Numbered from the stretch's first letter, positions 14,726-24,178 are shown. The stretch: 33,424 nucleotides of DNA from Burkholderiales bacterium (GCA_026400105.1 JAPLPQ010000088.1:1-33424); one strand, 5' to 3'. The notes: generated by a model not told the origin, from the sequence alone. Numbers and translations: made by a program.

Positions 14726-15763
14726 TTACTTGGTGTACTTCTTGATCAGCGCCTTGGCATCGGCCAGCAGGGCCTTGCCGTCAATGCCCTTCTTGCCGAC
14801 TTCGGCCATCCATTCGTCGTCGACGTTTTCGGAAGCCTTGATCCAGTTCTGCAGTTCGGCGGCCGGGATCACGCTGACGATGTTCTTGGCGGCGACGATC
14901 TTTTCCTTGCCGGGGATGTCGTCCTCGGCCATGGTCTTGCCGAGCCAGGCCGACAGTTCGCGACCGGAGTTCTTGTCGATGACCTTTTGCAGATCGGGCG
15001 GCAGCGAGTCGTACTTGGCCTTGTTCATCGGCAGCACGAACAAGGAGGTGTAGAGCGCCGGCTGGCTGCGGTCGGTCTCGGCGGTGAACTTGGTCAGCTC
15101 GTCGATCTTGATCGAGGGCGCGACCTGGTACGGAATCACGGCGCCGTCGATCACGCCCTTGGACAGCGCGTCAGGCACGGCCGGAACCGGCATGCCGACC
15201 GGGGTCGCGCCCAGGCTGGCGAGCAGCTTGGTGGTCAGGCGGGTCGGGGCGCGCAGCTTCAGGCCCTTGATGTCGGCCAGGGTCTTGATCTGCTTCTTGG
15301 CGGTGAAGATGTTGCCCGGACCGTGGACATGGACGGCCAGCATCTTGGTGTCCTTGAACTCTTCCTTGGCGTGCTTCTCGTAGTATTCCCAAGCCGCGGC
15401 GCTGGTCGCTTCGGCATTGGTCATGGTGAAGGGCAGCTCGAACACTTCGACGCGCGGGAAACGGCCCGAGGTGTAGCCAGGCAGGGTCCAGACCACGTCG
15501 GCCACGCCATCGCGAGCCTGATCGTAGAGCTGCGCCGGGGTGCCGCCGAGCTGCATCGACGGGAAGATCTGGCACTGCAGACGGTTGGCGGAATCCTTGG
15601 CGATGTTGTCGCACCAGCCGCGCAGCATCTTGGTGTGCTGGACCGAGTTGGCGTTCAGGAAATGGTGGACCTTGATCGTGATGGTCTCGGCCTGGGCCTG
15701 GGTTGCGAACATGCCGCACATCAGGCCTGCAGCCAGAGCTGTCGTTTTCAGAATACGATTCAC
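14726..15763 (-). CDS. dctP: TRAP transporter solute-binding protein (DctP family)
   Basis: 345 residues from a GTG start that is preceded by GAGGG seven bases upstream and opens directly into a signal peptide (NRILKTTALAAGL ... TQAQA, cleavage near residue 25). An ATG 19 codons earlier is open but would put a non-signal stretch in front. The mature protein starts ETITIKVHHFLNANS; the carboxylate-binding Arg is in GLKLRAPTRL. It is clearly paralogous to the receptor at 9112-10209, including GGTPAQL, DGVADVVWT and GRFPR segments and a cysteine pair (Cys51, Cys64). It is the first gene of a dctPQM operon and is divergent from patZ. Confidence 0.94.
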   Translation of the reverse strand: MNRILKTTALAAGLMCGMFATQAQAETITIKVHHFLNANSVQHTKMLRGWCDNIAKDSANRLQCQIFPSMQLGGTPAQLYDQARDGVADVVWTLPGYTSGRFPRVEVFELPFTMTNAEATSAAAWEYYEKHAKEEFKDTKMLAVHVHGPGNIFTAKKQIKTLADIKGLKLRAPTRLTTKLLASLGATPVGMPVPAVPDALSKGVIDGAVIPYQVAPSIKIDELTKFTAETDRSQPALYTSLFVLPMNKAKYDSLPPDLQKVIDKNSGRELSAWLGKTMAEDDIPGKEKIVAAKNIVSVIPAAELQNWIKASENVDDEWMAEVGKKGIDGKALLADAKALIKKYTK

Positions 15764-15806
15764 AGATATACCCTCGGTATTGAAAGAATGTATCGTTACT
15801 GTACCC

Positions 15807-15820
15807 TTGATCTGGATCAA
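15807..15820. promoter_or_regulatory. FNR/Anr-type binding site
   Basis: TTGATCTGGATCAA is an exact match to TTGAT-N4-ATCAA, the consensus of FNR/Anr/Dnr-type regulators, and lies inside a longer palindrome (15805-15822). It is centred 50 bases upstream of the dctP GTG and about 198 bases upstream of the patZ ATG. Partial echoes of the left side, CCCTTGAATC and CCCTGAATAT, follow at 15837 and 15861. It could control either gene. Confidence 0.6.
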
Positions 15821-16011
15821 GGAAGATCAGGGTTTGCCCTTGAATCGCCCCTGGGACTTACCCTGAATATGGTGAAATTGATACCTTATTGGCATCATTG
15901 CAGATTCAAAAGGTATGAACGCAGCCGATCCGCTGCTCGTCGCCCGATCGGGCCAGTGGCACGCCACCTGCGAGTGGTATCGTGAAACGCTGAAGCCTTG
16001 GACCCGTCACC

Positions 16012-18660
16012 ATGCCGAATACCCACTATCTCAAGCCGCTGCTGGAACCGCAAAGTCTGGCCATCATCGGCGCCTCCGACAAACCCGACGCGATCGGCCA
16101 TGTGATCCTGCGCAACGTGATCGCAGGCGGCTACAAGGGCAAGGTCTGGGCCGTCAACCCGAGGCACAGCGAGGTGCTCGGCCAGCCCTGCGTCGCCTCG
16201 GTCGAGCAGATCGGGGCCCGGGTCGACCTGGCGATCGCGACCACGCCGCCGCGAACCATGCCGCTGATCATCGAGCAATGCGCGCAGGCCGGCATCCGGC
16301 ATCTGGTCATCGTGACCAGCCCGGCGACCGTCGGCCAGTCAGCGCTCGACAAGCGCATTGCCGACGCCGGGCGGCACTGGGGCGTTCGCATCCTGGGCCC
16401 GAAGTCGCTCGGCATCGTGCGGCCCAGGCTGGCGCTCAATGCGACCTTCACCGACACCGCGCCGCTGTCGGGCGACCTCGGACTGGTCGCGCAGTCGGGC
16501 GCGATGTGCGCCTCGGTGCTCGACTGGGCCACGCTGAACCGCATCGGCGTCTCGTCGGTCGTGTCGCTGGGCAATGCGCTCGACATCGACTTCGGCGAGA
16601 TCCTTGACTTCATGGTCCACGACGACCGCACGCGCTACATCCTGCTGCATGTCGAGCGGGTGCGCGACGCGCGCCGCTTCGTCAGCGCGCTGCGTTCGGC
16701 CGCGCGCAGCAAGCCGGTGATCCTGTTCAAGTCCAGCGAGCTCGGCGCCCCAGCGGCCGACGCGACTTCGGACGCGGTGTTCGACGCCGCCGTGCGCCGC
16801 GCCGGCGTGGTCCGCGTGCGCGGGATCAACCAGCTGTTCCATGCCGCCAAGGCGCTGGCGACCGGTTTCAAGCCGCGCGGCGGGCGACTGGCGGTGGTCA
16901 GCAACGGCACCGGTCCGGCGGCGATGGCCGTGGACCAGGCGCGCGCGCTCGGCGTGCCTCTGGCTGCGCTGTCGGAGGCAACCGTCGCCACACTCAAGCG
17001 CTTCCTGCCGCGCGACTGGAACGGCGCCAACCCGGTCGACCTGGGCGGAGACGCGACGCCCGAGCGCTTCCTGCAGGCGATCGCCGCACTGCGCGACGAC
17101 GAATCGGTCGGCGCGGTGCTGGTCGTGCTCTCGCCGCTGGCGATGGTGCAGCCCGAGCGCGTCGCGCAGGGCATCGTCGAGCTGGCCGGCAGCACGCGGG
17201 TGCCGATCTGCTGCTGCTTCATGGGCGGCGCGCAGGTCAGCGCAGCGCGCCAGCGGCTGGAGGAAGCCGGCGTGCCGGTGTTCGGCACGCCCGAGACCGC
17301 GGTCGAGCTGTTCAGCGACATCTCGGGCTACTACGACAACCAGAACCTGCTGCTGCAGGCACCGAGCCCGGACCAGGACTGCGAGCGCGCCGGCAGCGGC
17401 AACGCGCGCGTGCTGGCCGACCAGCTGCTGGCCGAGCAGCGGCGCGTGCCTTCGGCGCTGGAGACGCGCGCGCTGCTGCGCAGCTTTGGCATCGAGGTGC
17501 CGCCGGTGGCGATCGCACGCTCGGCCAGCGAGGCGATCTTCATGGCCGAGCAGCTCGGGCTGCCGGTCGACATCCGGCTCGAGGGCCAGGACCTGGCCGC
17601 CGATGCGGCGCTGGTGCGCGTCAACCTGAGCAGCCTGGAGTCGGTGCGGCTGGCCTACCAGGACATCATCGAGGCCGCGCGCGCGTTCCAGCCCGGCGGC
17701 CATGTCGGCGGCGTCGCGCTCGAGCGCCACCGCGAGCGGCCGCACGCGCGCAAGCTCAGCGTCGGCGTACTGCGCGATCCGGTGTTCGGGCCGGTGATCG
17801 CCTTTGGCGCCGGCGGCGACCCGATGGACGTATTCCAGGACCGCGCACTCGCATTGCCGCCGCTGAACCGCTTCCTGGCGCAGCGGCTGATCGAGTCGAC
17901 GCGGGTCGCGCGCACGCTCGACGCGTTCCGCCAGCGGCCGCCAGTGGACCGGCAGGCGCTCGAGAACACGCTGCTCGCGGTCTCGAACCTGGCCTGCGAG
18001 CTGCCCTGGCTGCGCGAGCTGTCGATCGACCTGCTCGCCGACGAGGACGGAGCGACCGCGGTGGGCGCGCGCCTCACGATGGACCCGGCGCTCGGCGCGG
18101 GCAAGGCCCGCTATGCGCATCTGGCGATCCACCCCTACCCGTCCGAGCTGACACAGGAATGGCCGATGCGCGAAGGCCGCCGGGTCACGGTGCGCGCGGT
18201 GCAACCCGAGGACGCGGCGCTGCTGCGGGACTTCTTCCGGCGCATGTCGCCCGAGACGCGCTACTACCGCTTCATGGAGCGGCTCGAGGAAATGCCGCCG
18301 GCACTGGTCGCGCGCTTCACCCAGGTCGACTACGACCGCGAGATGGCGCTGGTCGCGCTGACCGACGAAGGCGGCGAGACGCAGCAGATCGGCGCGGCGC
18401 GCTACACGCTGACCGCCGACGGCGAATCGGTCGAGTTCGCACTGGTCATCGACGACCGCTGGCAGCGCAGCGGGCTGGGCCGGCGGCTGATGGGCGCGCT
18501 GATGGACTGCGCGCGCGACCGGTCGTACCGCTACATGGTCGGCGACGTGCTGGCAGACAACGAGAAGATGCTGCGCCTGATGACCAGCCTGGGCTTCTCG
18601 GTGCTGCCGCACCCGGACGGGCCGGACATGAAGCGCGTGCTCAAGCCGCTGCAGGAATGA
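16012..18660 (+). CDS. patZ: PatZ/Pat-type protein lysine acetyltransferase
   Basis: 882 residues, the size of E. coli PatZ (886). From the N-terminus: a CoA-binding Rossmann domain with SLAIIGASDKPDAIGHVI (about 15-32), succinyl-CoA-ligase-like domains to about 450, an ATP-grasp-like part (about 460-700), and a C-terminal GNAT domain (about 715-880) with the acetyl-CoA loop RSGLGRRLMGAL near 819-830. In ADP-forming acyl-CoA synthetases a phosphorylated His precedes the SDAVFDAAVRRAG segment; here the region reads ADATSDAVFDA, without His, as expected for a catalytically silent synthetase body. Pat enzymes acetylate AMP-forming acyl-CoA ligases and switch them off. The fcs and paaK ligases in this window are plausible targets, by inference. 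It converges on paaF. Confidence 0.92.
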   Translation: MPNTHYLKPLLEPQSLAIIGASDKPDAIGHVILRNVIAGGYKGKVWAVNPRHSEVLGQPCVASVEQIGARVDLAIATTPPRTMPLIIEQCAQAGIRHLVIVTSPATVGQSALDKRIADAGRHWGVRILGPKSLGIVRPRLALNATFTDTAPLSGDLGLVAQSGAMCASVLDWATLNRIGVSSVVSLGNALDIDFGEILDFMVHDDRTRYILLHVERVRDARRFVSALRSAARSKPVILFKSSELGAPAADATSDAVFDAAVRRAGVVRVRGINQLFHAAKALATGFKPRGGRLAVVSNGTGPAAMAVDQARALGVPLAALSEATVATLKRFLPRDWNGANPVDLGGDATPERFLQAIAALRDDESVGAVLVVLSPLAMVQPERVAQGIVELAGSTRVPICCCFMGGAQVSAARQRLEEAGVPVFGTPETAVELFSDISGYYDNQNLLLQAPSPDQDCERAGSGNARVLADQLLAEQRRVPSALETRALLRSFGIEVPPVAIARSASEAIFMAEQLGLPVDIRLEGQDLAADAALVRVNLSSLESVRLAYQDIIEAARAFQPGGHVGGVALERHRERPHARKLSVGVLRDPVFGPVIAFGAGGDPMDVFQDRALALPPLNRFLAQRLIESTRVARTLDAFRQRPPVDRQALENTLLAVSNLACELPWLRELSIDLLADEDGATAVGARLTMDPALGAGKARYAHLAIHPYPSELTQEWPMREGRRVTVRAVQPEDAALLRDFFRRMSPETRYYRFMERLEEMPPALVARFTQVDYDREMALVALTDEGGETQQIGAARYTLTADGESVEFALVIDDRWQRSGLGRRLMGALMDCARDRSYRYMVGDVLADNEKMLRLMTSLGFSVLPHPDGPDMKRVLKPLQE

Positions 18661-18676
18661 GCCGGCAAGCCGCCAG

Positions 18677-18706
18677 GCCGCTGCAGCGGTGCAGCGGTGC
18701 AGCGGC
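18677..18706. repeat. Three tandem GCAGCGGT units forming a stem-loop between convergent genes
   Basis: GCAGCGGT is repeated at 18683-18690, 18691-18698 and, with its last base changed, 18699-18706. GCCGCTGCA (18677-18685) pairs with TGCAGCGGC (18698-18706) to give a nine-base stem, so the repeat also acts as a hairpin. It occupies the 54-base gap between the ends of patZ and paaF and may help stop both transcripts, though no T-tract is present. Confidence 0.6.
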
Positions 18707-18714
18707 GCCGGATA

Positions 18715-19497
<783 letters not shown>

Positions 19498-19529
19498 GAC
19501 AAATGTCCAGAGCTAAAAAAAACCGCCCC

Positions 19530-19535
19530 ACTATA
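19530..19535 (-). promoter_or_regulatory. Candidate -10 element for paaF
   Basis: TATAGT on the minus strand, 33 bases upstream of the paaF ATG, followed by GGGG. No good -35 hexamer is seen at 16-18 bases, so the promoter call is weak. The rest of the 102-base gap is GC-rich and holds nothing else recognisable except the hairpin at 19578-19594. Confidence 0.3.
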
Positions 19536-19577
19536 GCCAAACCCGAGGTCCGGCCCAGTGGCGGCGGCAGCTTACAG

Positions 19578-19594
19578 CGGGCGACTTACGCCCG
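19578..19594 (-). terminator. Small hairpin after paaE
   Basis: CGGGCG (19578-19583) and CGCCCG (19589-19594) enclose a five-base loop six bases beyond the paaE stop. There is no T-tract, so termination would be partial at best. Confidence 0.35.
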
Positions 19595-19599
19595 GCTGA

Positions 19600-20703
19600 T
19601 CAGCGGTGGTCGAAGCTCAGCACCAGCTTGATGGTGTCGGCCGCGGCACGGGCCTGGCAGCTCAGCACATAGCCCTGCGCGACCTCGTCGGCCTCGAGCG
19701 TGTAGTTCTTGTCCATGGTGGCACTGCCCTCCATCACCTTGCAGCGGCAGGTGCAGCAGACGCCGGCCTTGCAGGAGAACGGCAGGTCCAGGCCGGCATT
19801 GAGCGCGGCGTCGAGCAGATGCTCGTCGCGGCTGACGGGAATCTCGAACTGCTTGCCGTCGACCAGCACGGTCATCTGCACTTCCTTGGCAGCGGTGGAC
19901 TTGACACTGGCAGCGTCGGTATCGGCCTGCACCTTGGCCGCCTGCGCCGCCGAGCTCGCGAAGCGCTCGCTGTGGACCCGGCTCTCGGGCACGCCGGCGC
20001 CGACCAGCGTCTGCTCGACGACCTCGATCATGGCCTCGGGACCGCAGATGAAGACCTCGTCCATGCTCTTGACCGGCAGCAGCGCGTCGATGATGGCGCG
20101 CACCTTGGCGGCGTCGATGCGGCCCTGCAGCAGGTCGACTTCCTGCGCCTGGCGCGACAGGATATGGATCATCGTGAAGCGGCCGGCAAAGCGGTCCTTC
20201 AGGTCCTGCAGCGCCTCGTTGAACATCACGCTCGACATGCGGCGGTTGCCGTAGACCAGGGTGAACTTGGACTCGGGCTGCTCCTCGAGCGTGGTGGCGG
20301 CGATCGACAGGATCGGCGTGATGCCGGAGCCGGCGGCAAAGCCGACGCGGTGGATCGCGCGCGCCTTCTTGACCGTGAAGCGGCCCTCGGGCGGTAGCAC
20401 GCTGATGCGGTCACCGGCCTTGAGCGCGCTGGCGGCCCAGTTGGAGAACAGGCCGCCCTCGACCGGACGGATGCCGACCTCGAGCTCGCCGCGCTTGTGC
20501 AGACGGCTGCGCGGGCTGCTGATCGAGTAGTTGCGACGCACATCCTGGCCGTTGACCGTCGCGCGCAGGGTCAGGAACTGACCGGGCTCGAAATGGAAGT
20601 CGGCGCGCGCCTCGGCGGGGATGTCGAAGGTGATGGCCACCGAGCCAGCCGCTTCCGGGCTGACTTGCTTGACCTTGAGCTCTTGAAAACGGGGGGCAGA
20701 CAT
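19600..20703 (-). CDS. paaE: Phenylacetyl-CoA epoxidase reductase subunit PaaE
   Basis: 367 residues from the ATG with GGAG upstream. Residues 1-105 form a ferredoxin-reductase-type FAD domain with RRNYSISSP; residues 105-240 form the NAD(P)H domain with AAGSGITPILSI and EVFICGPEAMI. A linker leads to a C-terminal plant-type 2Fe-2S domain whose ligands are Cys311, Cys316, Cys319 and Cys349 (C-x4-C-x2-C-x29-C). It passes electrons from NADPH to the di-iron PaaA subunit of the phenylacetyl-CoA 1,2-epoxidase. It follows paaD by 20 bases and is the last gene of the paaABCDE block. Confidence 0.97.
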   Translation of the reverse strand: MSAPRFQELKVKQVSPEAAGSVAITFDIPAEARADFHFEPGQFLTLRATVNGQDVRRNYSISSPRSRLHKRGELEVGIRPVEGGLFSNWAASALKAGDRISVLPPEGRFTVKKARAIHRVGFAAGSGITPILSIAATTLEEQPESKFTLVYGNRRMSSVMFNEALQDLKDRFAGRFTMIHILSRQAQEVDLLQGRIDAAKVRAIIDALLPVKSMDEVFICGPEAMIEVVEQTLVGAGVPESRVHSERFASSAAQAAKVQADTDAASVKSTAAKEVQMTVLVDGKQFEIPVSRDEHLLDAALNAGLDLPFSCKAGVCCTCRCKVMEGSATMDKNYTLEADEVAQGYVLSCQARAAADTIKLVLSFDHR

Positions 20704-20723
20704 GCGGGTGTCTCCGGTAAAAC

Positions 20724-21263
20724 TTAATACGGCTTGAAGTAGTCGAACGGCTCTTGGCAGTCCAGACACTTGTAGAGTGCCTTGCAGGCGGTGGAGCCGA
20801 AATGCGAGGACTCCACCGTATGGCTGGAGCCGCAATGCGGACAGGGCACCAGCTCGGGCCGGACGGCCTGGCGCACGAAGCGCAGCGGACTCTCGCCGAC
20901 CAGCGGCTGGCTGGCGCAGCGATGCTGTGGCGGCGCGATGCCGTAGGCGCGCAGCTTGTCGCGCGCCGCGTCGGTCATCCAGTCGGTGGTCCAGGCCGGG
21001 GCCAGCTGGGTGATGACCCGGCCCTGCAGGCCGGCGGCCTGCAGGGTGGCGCGCACGTCGTCCTCGATCTGGCCCATGGCCGGGCAGCCGCTGTAGGTCG
21101 GCGTGATCACCACCTCCAGGCCATCGGCACCCAGGCGCACGTCGCGCAGGATGCCGAGTTCGCGCAGCGACACGACCGGGATCTCGGGATCGGTCAGCAC
21201 ATCGAGTGCGGTCCAGGCCGCTTGCACGGCATCAGAAGCATCAGCAGAGGCGACGGCGCTCAT
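20724..21263 (-). CDS. paaD: Phenylacetyl-CoA epoxidase maturation protein PaaD
   Basis: 179 residues. The N-terminal two thirds is a MIP18/DUF59-type domain (LTDPEIPVVSLRELGILRDV, then TPTYSGCPAMGQIEDDV); the C-terminus has a zinc-ribbon-like set of cysteines (CPHC near 141-144 and CKALYKCLDC near 160-169). PaaD is needed for epoxidase activity and is thought to help assemble the iron centres. It lies four bases after paaC, within the epoxidase block. Confidence 0.96.
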   Translation of the reverse strand: MSAVASADASDAVQAAWTALDVLTDPEIPVVSLRELGILRDVRLGADGLEVVITPTYSGCPAMGQIEDDVRATLQAAGLQGRVITQLAPAWTTDWMTDAARDKLRAYGIAPPQHRCASQPLVGESPLRFVRQAVRPELVPCPHCGSSHTVESSHFGSTACKALYKCLDCQEPFDYFKPY

Positions 21264-21267
21264 GGGC

Positions 21268-22050
21268 TTACCAGGTGGCGGTGGGGTGGGTGCGGGCCAG
21301 GCCCTGCATCTCGGACAGCAGGAAGCCGAGGTGCTCGGAATGCAGGCCGTTCTTGCCCTGGGTCACATAGCCCTCGCCCTTCGGGCGCTGCAGGGTGGCC
21401 TCAAGCAGGGCATCGTCGACCAGCAAGTCCCAGTCGGACTTGAGCACGGCGACATCGACCCCGACGCCAGCGGCGACGGCAGCGGCTTCCATGCTGCTGC
21501 CGGTCCAGAATTCCTGGGTGTAGGGCATCAGATGATCGAGCGCGGCCTGCACGCGGGCGTGCGAGTCGTCGGTGCCGTCGCCCAGGCGCACCAGCCAGTC
21601 GCGCGAGTGGCGCAGGTGGTAGCGCACTTCCTTGAGCGACTTGGCAGCGATCGCGGCCAGCTGCTCGTCCTTGGACTGCTGCAGCTGCTCCCAGACCAGC
21701 ACCATCAGCGCGCTGTAGAGGAAGTTGCGCACGATGGTGGTGCCATAGTCGAGGTCGGACTTGGCGTAGCCGACCAGCGCGCTGTGGTGCGGCAGCTCGA
21801 GCAGGGTGTAGTTGCGGAACTCGGGCACATCGCGGAAATAGGCCAGCCGGTCCTCGGTAGCGTCGCCGCCGAGTTCGGTCGCCGCCTGCTGGTACAGCAG
21901 GCGGGCCTGGCCGATCAGGTCCAGGCTGACGTTGGCCAGCGCGATGTCTTCCTCGAGCGCCGGGCCGTGGCCGCACCATTCGGCGTTGCGCTGGCCCAGC
22001 ACCACGGCGTTGTCGGCCAGGTGCAGCAGGTAGTTGGCAATCGCGCTCAT
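21268..22050 (-). CDS. paaC: Phenylacetyl-CoA epoxidase structural subunit PaaC
   Basis: 260 residues, mostly helical ferritin-like fold. Recognisable PaaC stretches are the N-terminal LADNAVVLGQRNAEWCGHGP, IALANVSLDLIGQARLLY and LKEVRYHLRHSRDWLVRLGDG. PaaC forms the stable core with PaaA and lacks a working di-iron site in characterised enzymes. Its ATG directly abuts the paaB stop codon, which indicates coupled translation. Confidence 0.97.
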   Translation of the reverse strand: MSAIANYLLHLADNAVVLGQRNAEWCGHGPALEEDIALANVSLDLIGQARLLYQQAATELGGDATEDRLAYFRDVPEFRNYTLLELPHHSALVGYAKSDLDYGTTIVRNFLYSALMVLVWEQLQQSKDEQLAAIAAKSLKEVRYHLRHSRDWLVRLGDGTDDSHARVQAALDHLMPYTQEFWTGSSMEAAAVAAGVGVDVAVLKSDWDLLVDDALLEATLQRPKGEGYVTQGKNGLHSEHLGFLLSEMQGLARTHPTATW

Positions 22051-22344
22051 TTACATATGCCCCACGGCTTCCGGGATTTCGTAGAAGGTCGGATGGCGGT
22101 AGATCTTGTCGGCCGCCGGGTCGAACAGTTCGCCCTTGTCATCCGGGTTGCTGGCGGTGATCTGGGCCGAGGGCAGCACCCAGATGCTGACGCCTTCCTG
22201 GCGCCGGGTGTAGACATCGCGCGCCATCTCGAGCGCGTGCTGCGCGTCGGACGCGTGCAGGCTGCCGCAGTGCTTGTGCTCAAGACCTTGCTTGCTGCGA
22301 ACAAAAACTTCCCACAGGGGCCATTCCTTCAATGCGGCGTTCAT
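22051..22344 (-). CDS. paaB: Phenylacetyl-CoA epoxidase subunit PaaB
   Basis: 97 residues, normal for PaaB. The sequence starts [20 protein letters not shown] and has the [24 protein letters not shown]-like region and the C-terminal [16 protein letters not shown] typical of the family. PaaB bridges PaaAC heterodimers in the complex and is needed for activity. Its ATG overlaps the paaA stop by four bases. The open frame extends far upstream into paaA, but the GGAG-supported internal ATG is the real start. Confidence 0.97.
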   Translation of the reverse strand: MNAALKEWPLWEVFVRSKQGLEHKHCGSLHASDAQHALEMARDVYTRRQEGVSIWVLPSAQITASNPDDKGELFDPAADKIYRHPTFYEIPEAVGHM

Positions 22345-23351
22345 GCTGCCTCCTTCATTGCACGTTGTTGCTGTTTGCGGGCGTGGGCCAGCGCGGCATC
22401 GCGCACCCACTGGCCATCGTTGTGCGCTTTCACGCGGGTCGACAGACGTTCCTTGTTGCAAGGGCCGTTGCCGTTGACGGTCTGCCAGAACTCGTCCCAG
22501 TCGATCTGTCCGTAGTCGTGATGGCCGCGTTCCTCGTTCCACTTGAGGTTCGGGTCGGGCAGGGTCACGCCCAGCACCTTGGCCTGCGGCACGGTCGCGT
22601 CGACGAACTTCTGGCGCAGGTCGTCGTTGCTGATGCGCTTGATGCCCCAGCGCATGCCCTGCACGCTGTTGGGGCTGTCGGCGTCGGGCGGTCCGAACAT
22701 GGCCAGGCATTTCCACCAGTAGCGATTGACGGCGTCCTGCACCATCGCCTTCTGCTCCTCGGTGCCCTGCATCATGACCAGCAGCGCTTCGTAGCCCTGG
22801 CGCTGGTGGAAGGACTCCTCCTTGCAGACGCGCACCATGGCGCGGGCGTAGGGGCCGTAGGAGCAGCGGCACAGCGGCACCTGGTTCATGATGGCGGCGC
22901 CATCGACCAGCCAGCCGATCACGCCGACATCGGCCCAGCTCAGGGTCGGGTAGTTGAAGATCGAGCTGTACTTGGCCTTGCCGCTGTGCAGGCCGTCGAG
23001 CATCTGGTCGCGGCTGGTGCCCAGGGTTTCGGCCGCGCTGTAGAGGTACAGGCCATGGCCGCCCTCGTCCTGCACCTTGGCGATCAGGATCGCCTTGCGC
23101 TTGAGACTCGGGGCGCGGCTGATCCAGTTGCCCTCGGGCAGCATGCCAACGATCTCGCTGTGCGCGTGCTGGCTGATCTGGCGCACCAGGGTCTTGCGGT
23201 AGGCCTCGGGCATCCAGTCCTGCGGCTCGATGCGGCCGTCGGCGTCGATGCGGGCATCGAACCTGGCCATCAATTCGGCCGGTTCGGTCGAAGCCACCGG
23301 CTTGAGCGGCTTGCCCGGCTCATCCGATACGCTGAAGGATTGCGTGTACAT
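22341..23351 (-). CDS. paaA: Phenylacetyl-CoA 1,2-epoxidase catalytic subunit PaaA
   Basis: 336 residues. It holds the di-iron ligands of the catalytic subunit, seen in [19 protein letters not shown] and later in [13 protein letters not shown]. The [13 protein letters not shown] and [15 protein letters not shown] segments are also family marks. It converts phenylacetyl-CoA with O2 to the ring 1,2-epoxide, the central step of the pathway. It opens the paaABCDE block, 44 bases after the preceding crotonase gene. Confidence 0.98.
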   Translation of the reverse strand: MYTQSFSVSDEPGKPLKPVASTEPAELMARFDARIDADGRIEPQDWMPEAYRKTLVRQISQHAHSEIVGMLPEGNWISRAPSLKRKAILIAKVQDEGGHGLYLYSAAETLGTSRDQMLDGLHSGKAKYSSIFNYPTLSWADVGVIGWLVDGAAIMNQVPLCRCSYGPYARAMVRVCKEESFHQRQGYEALLVMMQGTEEQKAMVQDAVNRYWWKCLAMFGPPDADSPNSVQGMRWGIKRISNDDLRQKFVDATVPQAKVLGVTLPDPNLKWNEERGHHDYGQIDWDEFWQTVNGNGPCNKERLSTRVKAHNDGQWVRDAALAHARKQQQRAMKEAA

Positions 23352-23395
23352 GGTGTTGACTCCTGGGGAATGAAGCGGTTGACGGAATCGGCCGC

Positions 23396-24178
23396 TCAGA
23401 GCAGCCAGCTCGGGGATCTCTTGTCGAGGAAGGCGGCGATGCCATCACGCGCCTCGGCGCTGGCGCGCTGGCGTGCGATGCGCTGGGCGGTTTCCTCGCT
23501 GACGGCGTCGTCGATCGGGCGACCGTCGATCGCCGCGATCAAATCCTTGGCCGCCTGCTGCGCCTGCGGCGCACCGGCGATCAGCGGCTCGATCAGCAGC
23601 GCCAGCGTCGCGTCGAGGTCGTCGCGCTCGCAGACCTCGTTGACCAGGCCGATCTCGTAGGCACGCCGGGCACTGAAGCGCTCGCCGCTCTGGAAGTAGC
23701 GCAGCGCCTGGCGCGGGCCAATCGCGCGCAGCACATAGGGGCTGATGACCGCCGGAATGATGCCGAACTTGACCTCGGAGGTCGCGAACGAGGCATCATG
23801 GCTGGCCACCACCATGTCGCAGGCCGCAGCCAGGCCGGTGCCGCCACCGAGCGCGGCGCCCTGGATGCGGGCGATGGTCGGCTTGGACAGGCCGGACAGG
23901 ACGCGCAGCATGCCGGCAAAGCGGCGCGCGTCGGCGCGGTTCTCTTCCTCGCTGAAGGCCGAGGCGCGCTTCATCCAGTTCAGGTCGGCGCCGGCCGAGA
24001 AATGCTTGCCCTTGCCGCCCAGCACCACCACCCGCACCGAGGCGTCGGCGTCGAGTTCGGCGCAGGCCGCCTGCAGGTCGGCGATCAGCTGCTCGTCGAA
24101 GGCGTTGAACACCTCGGGCCGGTCCATCCAGATCGTGGCGACGCGGTCGCGGCGCTCGATGCTCAGAGTCTGGTACAT
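23396..24178 (-). CDS. Crotonase-family protein resembling methylglutaconyl-CoA hydratase
   Basis: 260 residues between paaK and paaA, in the paa operon by spacing (19 bases after paaK). It has the crotonase oxyanion region [14 protein letters not shown] (58-71) and the segments [19 protein letters not shown] and [21 protein letters not shown]. These resemble the LiuC/methylglutaconyl-CoA hydratase group more than PaaF or PaaG. The first catalytic Glu of ordinary hydratases is replaced by Gly115, while Glu135 is kept. Possible jobs are oxepin-CoA handling or an isomerase/hydratase step otherwise missing from this cluster; this is unproven. It is full length with no sign of decay. Confidence 0.8.
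   Translation of the reverse strand: MYQTLSIERRDRVATIWMDRPEVFNAFDEQLIADLQAACAELDADASVRVVVLGGKGKHFSAGADLNWMKRASAFSEEENRADARRFAGMLRVLSGLSKPTIARIQGAALGGGTGLAAACDMVVASHDASFATSEVKFGIIPAVISPYVLRAIGPRQALRYFQSGERFSARRAYEIGLVNEVCERDDLDATLALLIEPLIAGAPQAQQAAKDLIAAIDGRPIDDAVSEETAQRIARQRASAEARDGIAAFLDKRSPSWLL

Noticed and set aside
15823-15835. AAGATCAGGGTTT shared with the paaX terminator region (30150-30162)
   Set aside because: The copy at 30150 is part of a terminator stem while the other lies in a promoter region without a matching stem; probably coincidence.
15885-15905. Sigma-54 promoter upstream of patZ
   Set aside because: TGGCAT and TTGC are both present but only two bases apart; sigma-54 needs about five bases between these blocks.
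15915-16011. Small protein starting at 15915 upstream of patZ
   Set aside because: The frame runs on inside patZ in a different frame with shadow-like composition and has no clear ribosome-binding site.
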